64,000 nucleotides of DNA from FACHB-T130 sp042747725 (GTDB lineage Bacteria > Cyanobacteriota > Cyanobacteriia > Cyanobacteriales > FACHB-T130). The notes beneath the pieces were generated by a model. It saw only the letters and a program-made list of their open reading frames with translations, searched no databases and had not been told where the DNA came from. Both the position numbers and the translations under genes were made by a program. Positions 51,260-60,166 of this stretch are shown here, piece by piece (position 1 is the stretch's first letter; the number at the start of each line of letters is the position of its first letter). The stretch covers positions 17,799 to 81,798 of the forward strand of contig NZ_JBHZGO010000115.1 in NCBI RefSeq assembly GCF_042747725.1, written 5' to 3'.

Positions 51260-53962
51260 ATGCAGCCGATTCGGACGTTTAACGTTTCCCCCGCCTTGCC
51301 GTCAAGACTAGAACCCTTACGAAAACTGGCATACAATCTGCATTGGGATTGGAACTTTGAAACTAAAGAGTTATTTCGCCGCCTAGACCGCGATTTGTGG
51401 GAATCCAGCCGCCACAATCCGGTGCTAATGCTGGGAACCATTTCTCAAGCCCGGCTACAAGAAGTTGCTGAAGATGAAGGCTTTGTTGCCCACATGGAAC
51501 GAGCCAGCCGCCAGCTAGACGACTACCTGCAAGAGCGGACGTGGTATCGCAAACACAGGACTGAGGTGAAAGGACTGAGGAGTGAGAGAAAAGAAGAAAA
51601 TTCTTCTTCCTCTTCCTCACTCAATCCTCAGTCCTCGGTGAAGGGACTGAGGACTGAGAGAAAAGAAGAAAATTCCTCTTCCTCACTCACTCCTCAGTCC
51701 TCCGTCCTCAGCACTAAGGAGTGTTACGCCTATTTCTGCGCGGAATTTGGTCTAACCGACTGCCTACCCATTTACTCTGGTGGCTTGGGCGTTCTCGCTG
51801 GAGACCACCTGAAATCAGCCAGTGACTTAGGCTTACCGCTCGTTGCCGTCGGCTTACTCTACCAGGAAGGGTATTTTGCCCAGTACCTCAATGCCGATGG
51901 TTGGCAGCAGGAACGCTATCCGACTAACGATTTCTACAATATGCCGTTGCACCCGGAGCGCCATCCTGACGGTTCGGAACTGCGGATTTCTGTAGAGTAT
52001 CCAGGGCGCACCGTCTATGCACGTGTCTGGCGCGTGCAAGTGGGAACCGTGCCCCTATACCTGCTCGATACCAACATTGAGCCGAACAATCCCTACGACC
52101 ACGACATCACCGACGAGCTGTATGGTGGTGACTTGGATATGCGGATTCACCAGGAGATGATGTTGGGCATCGGAGGCTTCCGGATGCTGAAGGCGCTGGG
52201 ATACAAACCCACCGTTTATCACCTGAATGAAGGTCACTCAGCGTTTCTGATTCTGGAACGCATCCGGATGCTGATGCAAGAAGAGAAACTCAGCTTTGCC
52301 GACGCCAAACAGGTGGCGCAAGCGAGTCAGGTTTTCACTACTCACACGCCTGTATCCGCTGGGTTCGATTTGTTCCCCCCGGACAAGGCTCTTTATTACG
52401 TGGGACACTATGCCGATATTTACGGACTTTCCCACGAAGAATTTCTCGGCTTAGGACGGGAGGACACTGGGGATTTGGCGTCGCCGTTTAGCATGGCAGC
52501 ACTGGCGATGAAGACATCGAGCTTTGTCAATGGGGTTGCTCAGTTGCACGGGTTAGTGTCGCGGAAGATGTTTCACAGTCTCTGGAAAGATTTTCCACTG
52601 GATGAGGTGCCGATTACCGCGATTACGAATGGAGTACACGCCCGCACTTGTGTGGCGAAGTCAACTCAGGAGCTATATGATCGCTACCTTGGCCCCCAGT
52701 GGTCTGACGCGCCAGTAGACGATCCGTTGTGGGAGCGGGTGCAGTCGATTCCGGATGAGGAGTTGTGGCGCAATCACGAGCGTCAGCGGTCAGAACTGGT
52801 GGTGTTTGTGCGCGATCGCCTAGTGAGAAAGTTGCGCGATCGCGGTGCTTCTCCATCTGAGATTGACCAAGCTCAAGAAGTGTTAGACCCAACGGTGCTG
52901 ACGATTGGGTTTGCGCGTCGTTTTGCGACTTATAAGCGGGCAACTCTGTTTTTGCGGAACATAGACCGGATCAAGAAAATCTTGCTGGGCGATCCAAATC
53001 GGCGGGTGCAGTTCGTGATTGCTGGAAAAGCTCATCCCAAGGATATGCCTGGGAAGGAACTGATCCGCGATATCATTCATTTCTCGCGGGATGAAGGGAT
53101 GAATGCCAGTGTAGTGTTTATCCCGGACTACGACACTTATGTTGCCCGATTAATGGTGGCAGGTTGTGATGTTTGGCTGAACACCCCCAGGCGTCCGCGA
53201 GAGGCATCTGGCACCAGTGGAATGAAGGCGGCGATGAATGGTTTGCCGAATCTGAGCGTGCTGGATGGCTGGTGGGATGAGGCAGATTATGTCCGCACTG
53301 GCTGGCCCATCGGTCACGGGGAAGACTATGAAGACATCAATTATCAAGATGATGTGGAAGCGAATGCTTTGTACGACTTGCTAGAACAGGAAGTCGTGCC
53401 GCTGTTCTATAACCGGGATGGATCTGGAATTCCCCGCAAGTGGACTGCCAAAATGAAGGATGCGATTCGGTTAAATTGTCCGTTCTTCAATACGTCGCGG
53501 ATGGTGCGGGAGTATGCGGTGCGGGGATATTTCCCGGCGAGCGATCGCTACTCTACGATGACCGCAGACAACTACGCTCCCGCCAAGGACGTAGCCGCCT
53601 GGAAGCAACGGATCTTCGAGCAATGGTACAACATCAAAATCGAAGCAGTTGATGTTTCAGAACCCGCTGGGATTATGGTCAATCAAACGGTTGCTGTCAA
53701 AGCGCGGGTCAACCTTGGGCAACTCGGCTCCGATGATGTTCAAGTCGAACTTTATCAGGGTGCAGTTGGTGTCGATGGCGAGATTGTCAACGGCATTCCC
53801 GTAGTAATGGATTACGAAGGCAAAGATCAACAAGGGTGTAGTATTTACACCGTTGATATTCTCTATACCTCCAGTGGTTTGCAGGGTTTCTCTTTACGGG
53901 TTTTGCCTAAACACGACAATCTATCAAGTCCCTACGAATTGGGACTGATTCTCTGGGCATAA
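51260..53962 (+). CDS. glgP: Alpha-glucan (glycogen) phosphorylase
   Basis: A 900-residue GT35 phosphorylase of the DUF3417-containing type, releasing glucose-1-phosphate from glycogen. N-terminal DUF3417 region (RKLAYNLHWDWNFETKELF). Substrate-site motifs are SGGLGVLAGDHLKSASDLGLPL and HLNEGHSAF. The PLP-binding lysine lies in SGTSGMKAAMNG. C-terminal region ends PYELGLILWA. ATG at 51260 is preferred to TTG at 51254 because of the TTAGAGG ribosome site 9 bases before it. About 46-50 residues (after RKHRTE) are an in-frame repeat insertion just before ECYAYFCAEFGL. Confidence 0.93.
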   Translation: MQPIRTFNVSPALPSRLEPLRKLAYNLHWDWNFETKELFRRLDRDLWESSRHNPVLMLGTISQARLQEVAEDEGFVAHMERASRQLDDYLQERTWYRKHRTEVKGLRSERKEENSSSSSSLNPQSSVKGLRTERKEENSSSSLTPQSSVLSTKECYAYFCAEFGLTDCLPIYSGGLGVLAGDHLKSASDLGLPLVAVGLLYQEGYFAQYLNADGWQQERYPTNDFYNMPLHPERHPDGSELRISVEYPGRTVYARVWRVQVGTVPLYLLDTNIEPNNPYDHDITDELYGGDLDMRIHQEMMLGIGGFRMLKALGYKPTVYHLNEGHSAFLILERIRMLMQEEKLSFADAKQVAQASQVFTTHTPVSAGFDLFPPDKALYYVGHYADIYGLSHEEFLGLGREDTGDLASPFSMAALAMKTSSFVNGVAQLHGLVSRKMFHSLWKDFPLDEVPITAITNGVHARTCVAKSTQELYDRYLGPQWSDAPVDDPLWERVQSIPDEELWRNHERQRSELVVFVRDRLVRKLRDRGASPSEIDQAQEVLDPTVLTIGFARRFATYKRATLFLRNIDRIKKILLGDPNRRVQFVIAGKAHPKDMPGKELIRDIIHFSRDEGMNASVVFIPDYDTYVARLMVAGCDVWLNTPRRPREASGTSGMKAAMNGLPNLSVLDGWWDEADYVRTGWPIGHGEDYEDINYQDDVEANALYDLLEQEVVPLFYNRDGSGIPRKWTAKMKDAIRLNCPFFNTSRMVREYAVRGYFPASDRYSTMTADNYAPAKDVAAWKQRIFEQWYNIKIEAVDVSEPAGIMVNQTVAVKARVNLGQLGSDDVQVELYQGAVGVDGEIVNGIPVVMDYEGKDQQGCSIYTVDILYTSSGLQGFSLRVLPKHDNLSSPYELGLILWA
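51566..51703 (+). repeat. In-frame tandem repeat inserted in glgP
   Basis: Unit 1 (51566-51637) encodes VKGLRSERKEENSSSSSSLN and PQSS; unit 2 (51638-51703) encodes VKGLRTERKEENSSSSLTPQ and SS. Each unit is flanked by GGACTGAGGA and TCCTCAGTCC, which are inverted repeats of each other. Lengths of 72 and 66 bases keep the frame. The element is of the CAGTCCTCAGTCC-type repeat also seen in the hybrid kinase linker. Confidence 0.88.
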
Positions 53963-53976
53963 CAATTAAAAATGCA

Positions 53977-54029
53977 AAATTAAAAATTAAAAAACGAAGA
54001 GGAAATCTTCAATTTTTAATTTTTAATTT
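53977..54029. terminator. AT-rich hairpin after glgP
   Basis: AAATTAAAAATTAAAAA and TTTTTAATTTTTAATTT pair around a loop with GAAGAggaaaTCTTC. It starts about 15 bases after the glgP stop and could end transcription. The same repeat type lies between dnaK and dnaJ. Confidence 0.5.
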
Positions 54030-54686
54030 CTGCGTGCGGCTGCCCAGGTATCAACCCAGTTGAGGATATCTTCTATTGTTTTGAGTCTATCTAAATCCAG
54101 CAGATACAACTGCCCCTCTTCCCAAGCGAGGCAGCATCAACCGCTGGGTTGCGATCGCCATCATAAATCAATGCCTAAAAATTTCATCATGCTGAAATCT
54201 TATAATCTCTAGCAATCCTAAAAAATTTGTGAAACCTCTGCTTTCTCTTTCTTTGCGTCCTATAGCGCTAACGCGCATGGCTTCGCTAAGGCGTCCTTGG
54301 CGGTTCGTCAAAAAAATATCTTACAAATGAAAGCGAATTCATCCCCGAAGATGTAAATATTTTAGCTAGCTACGTTGTGCAGCCAGAACCTCTAGATACA
54401 GTTCTAGAATTTAGAGAAATAATTTGCAAGTAGATTCATCAGCAAAACAGATGAAAAGCGCGATCGCATTCTGAGCATGGGTGTTTATTTTCCATCCCAG
54501 CAGAAAATTGATTATGGGTAAAATTGAGAGTTTAGGTAAGGAATGATGGCAAAAGACGCGATCGCTCCTTTGCCTCTGGACTGTTACAATAACGCCGCGC
54601 TGATGCCAGAAAATGTCAAACTAGATAGATAAGTTTTGTTAACGCAGGCATCAAAGCTGCGCTTCTAGATAGCTAAATTGAAATTT
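54030..54686. other. Gene-poor spacer with decayed fragments
   Basis: About 650 bases before trpS. On the minus strand near 54030-54115 a fragment reads QLYLLDLDRLKTIEDILNWV, with no intact frame around it. Around 54250-54300 a TTTCTTTGCGTCC...CCTTGGCGGTTCG dispersed repeat appears, interrupted by a GCGCATGGCTTCGC palindrome. No complete gene is recognised. Confidence 0.5.
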
Positions 54687-55694
54687 ATGGTTAAGCAACG
54701 CATTCTCTCTGGGGTTCAACCAACTGGTAATCTGCATCTGGGTAACTACTTGGGAGCAATCCGCAACTGGGTAGAAGGGCAGAGTCAGTACGAAAATTTC
54801 TTCTGTGTGGTGGATTTGCACGCGATTACCGCGCCCCACGACCCAAGCACGTTAGCTGAAAATACTTATAAAATTGCGGCTTTGTATTTGGCTTGTGGGA
54901 TCGATTTGCAGTATTCCAGTATTTTCGTGCAATCCCACATCCCGGCACATAGCGAACTGACTTGGCTGCTTAATTGCATCACCCCCCTCAACTGGCTGGA
55001 AGATATGATCCAGTTTAAGGAAAAGGCAGTTAAGCAGGGGGAAAATGTCAATACTGGGTTGCTAGACTATCCGGTGTTGATGGCGGCAGATATTTTGCTG
55101 TATCAGGCGGATAAAGTGCCGGTGGGAGAAGACCAGAAGCAGCACTTAGAATTGACCCGCGATATTGCGAATCGGTTTAATTACCAATTTTGCCGGGAAA
55201 ATCCGGTGCTGAAACTGCCAGAGCCGCTGATTCGGGCTGAAGGTGCTAGAGTGATGAGTCTGACCGATGGCACTCGGAAGATGTCGAAATCCGATCCTTC
55301 AGACATGAGTCGGATTAACCTGCTCGATACGCCAGATCAAATCCAAAATAAGATTAAACGCTGTAAAACTGACTCAGTGCGCGGTCTAACTTTTGACGAT
55401 TCGGAACGACCCGAAGCCCGAAATTTGCTGACGCTATACATGGTGCTTTCGGGTAAGACGAAGGAAGAAGTCGCAGCACAGTGTCAGGATATGGGCTGGG
55501 GACAATTCAAGCCGTTGCTGACAGAAACCACGATTAACGCCCTGAAACCGATTCAAGAAAAGTATCAAGCGGTGATGGATGACAAAGGCTATTTGGAGTC
55601 GGTGTTGCGCGATGGCAGGCAGAAAGCGGAAGCGATCGCTTCGGTAACTCTCGCCCAAGTGAAAGCTGCCCTCGGTTATTCGGTTCCCCTTTAA
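54687..55694 (+). CDS. trpS: Tryptophan--tRNA ligase
   Basis: A 335-residue class I aminoacyl-tRNA synthetase. The HIGH-like motif is GNLHLGNY in LSGVQPTGNLHLGNYLG near the N-terminus. KMSKS appears as RKMSKSDPS in the middle. Other marks are DLHAITAPHDP and LMAADILLYQADKVPVGEDQKQH. Length matches bacterial TrpS. ATG at 54687 gives the usual start MVKQRILSG; a TTG three codons earlier is disfavoured. It has its own upstream region and is followed by metF 50 bases later on the same strand. Confidence 0.96.
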   Translation: MVKQRILSGVQPTGNLHLGNYLGAIRNWVEGQSQYENFFCVVDLHAITAPHDPSTLAENTYKIAALYLACGIDLQYSSIFVQSHIPAHSELTWLLNCITPLNWLEDMIQFKEKAVKQGENVNTGLLDYPVLMAADILLYQADKVPVGEDQKQHLELTRDIANRFNYQFCRENPVLKLPEPLIRAEGARVMSLTDGTRKMSKSDPSDMSRINLLDTPDQIQNKIKRCKTDSVRGLTFDDSERPEARNLLTLYMVLSGKTKEEVAAQCQDMGWGQFKPLLTETTINALKPIQEKYQAVMDDKGYLESVLRDGRQKAEAIASVTLAQVKAALGYSVPL

Positions 55695-55744
55695 GCAGAT
55701 ATAAGCTATCAAGGATGGAAGCGATTAGTTATTGATGCTTAAGA

Positions 55745-56752
55745 ATGAGTTATTTAATTCAAAATTCAGCAGGGACGGGGCAACCTCGCCCCTACAAGAC
55801 CAATTTGCGTGCTGCTGCCGAATCGGGTGAATTTTTAATTACCGCCGAGGTTGCCCCCCCCAAAGGCGGCGATCCCTCCCAGATGCTGAAAATGGCGCAA
55901 ACCCTCGAAGGTCGGGTTCATGCGGTCAATATTACCGATGGCAGTCGGGCGGTGTTGCGGATGTGTTCGATGGCGGCTTCGGTGATATTGCTACAGCATG
56001 GAATCGAGCCGATTTGTCAGATTGCTTGTCGCGATCGCAACCGCATCGGATTGCAAGCTGACTTGATGGGTGCCCATGCCTTGGGAATTCGCAATATCTT
56101 AGCTTTGACCGGCGATCCCGTGAAAGCTGGGGATCATGCCGATGCCAAGAGTGTATTTGACCTAGAATCCGTGCGGTTGCTGGGATTAATTAAAAAAATG
56201 AATCTCGGCTGCGACTGGAACGACAAACCCTTAGGTGATGGGGCAACGGACTTATTCGTGGGTGCTGCTATCGATCCGCAATTAGCAAGCTGGTCGAGCT
56301 TGCAAAGTCGATTTGAGCGAAAATTAGCAGCAGGGGCGCAGTTTTTCCAAAGTCAGCTGATTTGCGATTTTGATCGGCTAGAAAAATTTATGGATCAAAT
56401 CGCGGCTGGCTGTGGAAAGCCAATTTTGGCGGGAATTTTTCTGCTCAAATCCGCTAAAAATGCTCAATTTATCAATCGATGCGTGCCTGGAGTGAATATT
56501 CCCGACCACATCATTGATAGACTCGCCGCTGCTTCAGATCCCCTGCAAGAAGGGATGCTAATTGCCGCAGAACAAGTCAAATTGGCTCGTCAACTCTGCC
56601 AAGGGGTTCATATGATGGCAGTGAAACGAGAAGATTTGATTTCGCCAATCCTCGATTTAGCGGGAATTCCACCGCTGACTCAGGTGGTAACAGCAGGAGG
56701 AAATAATGAACGCACAAACAACAAAGCAGTTACCGATTCCGCCTCACTTTGA
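55745..56752 (+). CDS. metF: Methylenetetrahydrofolate reductase
   Basis: A 335-residue FAD-dependent TIM-barrel reductase making 5-methyl-THF for methionine synthesis. Motifs are FLITAEVAPPKGGDPSQML at the start, HAVNITDGSRAVLRMCS and ICQIACRDRNRIGLQADL, where the substrate-binding Asp lies. LALTGDPVKAGDH contacts FAD. The first 20 residues (QNSAGTGQPRPYK) are not conserved and are encoded by a GGGGCaacctcGCCCC palindromic repeat. Its last 47 bases overlap the isochorismatase-family gene in another frame, so the two are co-transcribed. Confidence 0.92.
   Translation: MSYLIQNSAGTGQPRPYKTNLRAAAESGEFLITAEVAPPKGGDPSQMLKMAQTLEGRVHAVNITDGSRAVLRMCSMAASVILLQHGIEPICQIACRDRNRIGLQADLMGAHALGIRNILALTGDPVKAGDHADAKSVFDLESVRLLGLIKKMNLGCDWNDKPLGDGATDLFVGAAIDPQLASWSSLQSRFERKLAAGAQFFQSQLICDFDRLEKFMDQIAAGCGKPILAGIFLLKSAKNAQFINRCVPGVNIPDHIIDRLAAASDPLQEGMLIAAEQVKLARQLCQGVHMMAVKREDLISPILDLAGIPPLTQVVTAGGNNERTNNKAVTDSASL
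55777..55795 (+). repeat. Palindromic repeat inside the metF start
   Basis: GGGGCAACCTCGCCCCTAC has a 5-bp GC stem and is of the dispersed GGGGCAAxCxxxCCCCTAC type, also seen inside the MITEs. It encodes the non-conserved GQPRP residues of MetF. Confidence 0.6.
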
Positions 56753-57761
56753 TGCCAAGGTCGGGGAAGTCTGGCGGGTGCCGTATCAGCAACGGGCAGC
56801 GGATGCGAGGGAGTGGGCGAAAAAGCACCAGATTTCAGCGGCGGCTGAGGATAAAACTCGCATTTGTCTGTTGTTAATCGATGTCCAGAATACGTTTTGC
56901 ATCCCCGATTTTGAATTATTTGTGGGTGGGAGAACGGGCACGGGTGCGGTAGATGATAATCTGCGGCTGTGTGAATTTATTTATCGGAATTTGGGAGTCA
57001 TCAGCGCGATCGCTCCCACAATGGATACTCACACGGCAATGCAAATTTTCCATCCCATCTTCTGGATTAACGACGCCGGGGAACATCCCACCGCCGCCGT
57101 CACGATGATTACACCGGAGGATGTTCACCAAGGCGTCTGGAAGGTGAATCCAGCCGTTGCTGGGATTGTCGGTGTCGATTACGCCGAACTTGCCTCACAC
57201 GCTTTGCATTATGTCAAGCATTTGAGTGAAGCTGGTAAATATCCGCTGACGGTGTGGCCTTATCATTCCATGCTGGGTGGAATTGGTCACGCTTTGGTGT
57301 CAGCGGTGGAAGAGGCACTATTTTTCCACTGTATTGCCCGGAATAGCCAAACGCAGTTTGAAATTAAAGGCGACAATCCTTTAACTGAAAATTATTCTGT
57401 CCTCCGGGCGGAAGTTTTGGAAAGCGTGAATGGACGCCCGATTGCCCAGAAAAATACTAGCTTGATTCAGCAGTTGCTCGCGTTTGATGCGGTCATTATT
57501 GCCGGTCAAGCAAAGAGTCACTGCGTCGCCTGGACAATTGACGATTTGTTAACAGAAATAAACCACACAGACGCTAATCTTGCCAAAAAGGTGTATTTGC
57601 TGGAAGATTGCACATCAGCTGTTGTCGTTCCTGGAGTGGTGGATTATACGGATCAAGCAGAAGAAGCTTTTGCCAGATTTGCAGCGGCGGGAATGCATCT
57701 AATTAAGTCAACTGAACCTCTAGAAACCTGCCCTGACTTTCCTAAAATTGGTAATGGGTAA
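56706..57761 (+). CDS. Isochorismatase-family cysteine hydrolase
   Basis: A 351-residue protein of the isochorismatase/nicotinamidase superfamily. Catalytic triad candidates are D59 in LLIDVQNTFC, a Lys in the middle region and C273 in AGQAKSHCVAWTIDDL. MDTHT (D108, H110) and WPYHSML (H187) resemble the metal site of nicotinamidases. At 351 residues it is much longer than the usual 180-220, with an N-terminal extension and a middle insertion (about 130-245). It overlaps metF by 47 bases. Substrate unknown; a role in NAD salvage or folate-linked metabolism is speculative. Confidence 0.85.
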   Translation: MNAQTTKQLPIPPHFDAKVGEVWRVPYQQRAADAREWAKKHQISAAAEDKTRICLLLIDVQNTFCIPDFELFVGGRTGTGAVDDNLRLCEFIYRNLGVISAIAPTMDTHTAMQIFHPIFWINDAGEHPTAAVTMITPEDVHQGVWKVNPAVAGIVGVDYAELASHALHYVKHLSEAGKYPLTVWPYHSMLGGIGHALVSAVEEALFFHCIARNSQTQFEIKGDNPLTENYSVLRAEVLESVNGRPIAQKNTSLIQQLLAFDAVIIAGQAKSHCVAWTIDDLLTEINHTDANLAKKVYLLEDCTSAVVVPGVVDYTDQAEEAFARFAAAGMHLIKSTEPLETCPDFPKIGNG

Positions 57762-58125
57762 TGAGAGTTATAAGTAGGGGCAGTGCCTTGTGCCTGCCCT
57801 GAGTTTTGAGTTTTGAGTTTTGCTTTAGGTCGAGGAGTGTCAAGACAGCAGGCTCTCGTTAGCGCATAGACTATTCAGCGCTACATTGAAGATCCACATC
57901 ACTAATAAGCTAGCGATTAAAGTCGCCACTCGTCTTCCTCCACCGACTGAAGTACGGTGGCTTCCGACATCTAAGTATTCTGTGAGTGAGAGCATCTTAA
58001 GTATGCTTTCTTTACTTGACATCCTCTCTCGAAGGTATTCCAGATAGGTTTTTAGAGCGGTTAAAAATTTGCTCAACACTTCTAAAACACCTCCCAGTAT
58101 TCCAGCGCTAGGCGCTTCTTCTGTG
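57762..58125. other. Spacer with hairpin, possible IS200/IS605-type end relic
   Basis: GAGTTTT heptamer repeats lie near 57801-57820. At 57940-57960 CCACCG and CGGTGG arms form a stem in a setting (CTCGTCTTCCTC...GGCTTCCGACATC) that resembles the right end of IS200/IS605-type elements in cyanobacteria. No transposase or TnpB frame is present. A 79-codon minus-strand frame across it is not convincing. Confidence 0.4.
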
Positions 58126-58896
58126 CTACAAACTACTTTCTACCATGACTGCGGGACCGACTGGCTGCGGGGGTAGGGTAGAGGGTTCTAAGGTGACGGC
58201 TAAGGTTGAGGTTGTAGCACCGCAAGCACCGACAGGAATGGAAATTTGCTCTAAAACAGTTCCCCGCTGACTTGCCCCAAAATTTGCACAAGGTATCTTT
58301 TTATCGTCAACAATTGCCCAAAGCCGATAAATTTGACCAGATGGGACAGCCGGAAGATTTTGAAAGGCGATTACTGCTTTTTGTTCATCCAGATTGACGA
58401 GAATGCTTCCAGAAGCCGTATTTGCTTTTTCTGTACCTGTAAGTGTGTATAAGCGGGTATTCCGCTGTTGTAGGACCTCAAGGGCATCTTTCTGAGCCTG
58501 CACAGTTTGCAGTTCCTGCCGCAGACGAGACTGCACTATCTTTAGATTCTGTCGCAGACGATAATTGTCAAAAGCGAAAGCTAGCGCTAACAGTGCTGCC
58601 AAACTGGCAAAAAGTTTGCTCCAAGGGAAAGAAAACTGTTTTGGTGTGGGTTCGCGGTTGATTGCGCGTTCGGCAGCTTCCAGAATCGCCGAACGCAGAT
58701 GTGGAGGAGGGGTGACTTCAGGAAGGGCGTAGGGCAAGAGTTCTAGTGCTTCCTGCAAACGACTCACTTCAGTCGCCTGTTGCGGATTTTTTTCGAGAAT
58801 TTGCCTAAATTCTTCCGCTTCTTCAGCGCTAAGGTCGCCGAGGACATAACCTGCCATTAATTCTTCTAAGTTTTCCGGATTTAAAGGTTCGGTCAT
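58126..58896 (-). CDS. Anti-sigma factor, RskA family
   Basis: A 256-residue membrane anti-sigma factor. The N-terminal cytoplasmic zinc-less anti-sigma domain (LMAGYVLGDLSAEEAEEFR) is followed by a transmembrane helix (LFASLAALLALAFAFDNY, about 89-106) and a coiled-coil. The C-terminal extracytoplasmic RskA domain has IYRLWAIVDDKKIPCANFG and TLAVTLEPSTLPPQPVGPA. It follows the ECF sigma gene by 7 bases, the standard sigma/anti-sigma pair. Release of the sigma factor probably needs regulated proteolysis. Signal unknown. Confidence 0.9.
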   Translation of the reverse strand: MTEPLNPENLEELMAGYVLGDLSAEEAEEFRQILEKNPQQATEVSRLQEALELLPYALPEVTPPPHLRSAILEAAERAINREPTPKQFSFPWSKLFASLAALLALAFAFDNYRLRQNLKIVQSRLRQELQTVQAQKDALEVLQQRNTRLYTLTGTEKANTASGSILVNLDEQKAVIAFQNLPAVPSGQIYRLWAIVDDKKIPCANFGASQRGTVLEQISIPVGACGATTSTLAVTLEPSTLPPQPVGPAVMVESSL

Positions 58897-58903
58897 GGTG
58901 CAA

Positions 58904-59491
58904 CTATTTTAGAAAATCTTGTAACGTTTGCCTCAATTTCAGTAGTCCCTGACGAGTGCGAGTTTTGACCGTCCCTAAGGGGATATTTAGTTGAGCGGCA
59001 ATTTCCGATTGAGTGAGACCTTGGTAGTAGGACATTTCTAAGATTTGACGCTGGTTTTCTGAAAGTTGCGCCAAGGCATTCCGAACCTGCTGCGATCGCT
59101 CGCCTAATGAAGCCTGTTCAAAAGGGCTTGAACTGATTTCAGTCGTCATTGTTTGACGCCAACGCTCAAGAAATTTGTGGGTGGTGCCACGGGAGCGAAG
59201 TTTGTCAATCGCACGCGATCGCGTCATAACACTTAGAAAGCTGCTTAGAGAACCACGAGCGGGATTGTAACTATTGCTACGCCACAGATGCAGAAAAATC
59301 TCTTGAGTGAGGTCTTCTGCTTCTTGGGGGTTTTGCAAAATTTTCAATGCTAACCCGTATACCAGAGTGCCATAGCGGTCGTAGAGAGTGCCCAGAGCAG
59401 AGGATTGACCGGCTTTAAGTGCTTGAAATAGCTCTGTATCCATCCGGGGCGTTGCGTTTGTTGATTTGCCATCGAGAGAGTCAGGATGCAT
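58904..59491 (-). CDS. ECF RNA polymerase sigma factor
   Basis: A 195-residue sigma-70 family protein with regions 2 and 4 only. Region 2: LYDRYGTLVYGLALKILQNP and EAEDLTQEIFLHLWR. Region 4: ALAQLSENQRQILEMSYYQG then LTQSEIAAQLNIPLGTVKTR, the -35 reading HTH. Paired with an RskA-family anti-sigma factor, as in SigK/RskA systems. M17 (MDTELFQAL) is an alternative start. It probably controls its own operon and a stress or envelope regulon; the trigger is unknown. Confidence 0.92.
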   Translation of the reverse strand: MHPDSLDGKSTNATPRMDTELFQALKAGQSSALGTLYDRYGTLVYGLALKILQNPQEAEDLTQEIFLHLWRSNSYNPARGSLSSFLSVMTRSRAIDKLRSRGTTHKFLERWRQTMTTEISSSPFEQASLGERSQQVRNALAQLSENQRQILEMSYYQGLTQSEIAAQLNIPLGTVKTRTRQGLLKLRQTLQDFLK

Positions 59492-59518
59492 GCGTTCTGG
59501 AGAGTAGGTCTAAGCCAA

Positions 59519-59731
59519 TCACTCTTCAGAGTCAATTGCAGTAGTTGAGTCCTCTGCATCTCTCACAGGAGAGAAATTCCCTTTTTCTTTAATACGATCT
59601 AAAACGCGAATTGGATCTTTTTCCATAAAATCGTTAAATGCCTCCGTAATTCTACGGGTGGTGGGAATCCAAAATGTCAGTAAAATCGTAAGATTTAAAA
59701 ATGCTATTGATTTGTCAATAATATTTCCACT
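59519..59731 (-). other. Small open frame without a clear start
   Basis: About 70 codons, stop TGA at 59519-59521. The frame reads GNIIDKSIAFLNLTILLTFW, then IPTTRRITEAFNDFMEKDP and IRVLDRIKEKGNFSPV. A hydrophobic span is followed by a charged amphipathic helix and an acidic tail. No ATG precedes the hydrophobic part; an in-frame stop lies just upstream (TAA then TTA). It may be a gene remnant, or start at TTG/ATT. It sits just upstream of the sigma gene on the same strand. Confidence 0.4.
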
Positions 59732-60028
59732 TAATTATGTCGCTGATTAAGCTTCCAGTTTTTGAGGAGCATCGAATGAAACGGTTCTAGACAAGCCCTT
59801 TGGTGCTTACTGCGCTCTTGGTGGCGATCGCATCGAAGGATTTCCCAAGAGAAACTGCCTTGGTTTCTGGGCTTTTTTGAGTGGGTGCATCATGTCAGAA
59901 AACTAGGCAAAGCCTTACTAGCAGTTTTACTTCAACCTCTTACAGACAGCTATGATGCAGTCGGGTGCATAGCCAGGAGAACAACAGGAGTCTAGCGCTG
60001 GTAAAAAGGACTGTCAATTTTTCACGAG

Positions 60029-60131
60029 CAGGACTTACGCAAAGCTTATACACATAGCGTTTTGTTAGCGTTCTTGTCGGTTCAATCCCCCTGTGGTTGC
60101 CCCTAGATGTGGTGATGTTGCGTAAGTCCTA
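60029..60131 (-). mobile_element. MITE-like element, copy C (reverse orientation)
   Basis: CAGGACTTACGCAAAGC at the left and GTTGCGTAAGTCCTA at the right, 103 bases. It is flanked by ACGAG on both sides (60024-60028 and 60132-60136), a 5-bp target duplication. It is about 10 bases longer than other copies because of an extra TTAGCGTTCTTGTCG-type stretch. It lies next to the broken response-regulator gene. Confidence 0.88.
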
Positions 60132-60166
60132 ACGAGCTAGCTGCAATTCGGTGCTTCGGGCTTTCC

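Noticed and set aside
57840..58079. 79-codon minus-strand frame in the spacer after the isochorismatase gene
   Set aside because: It crosses a hairpin and repeat-like sequence and has no recognisable domain or ribosome site. Treated as spacer.
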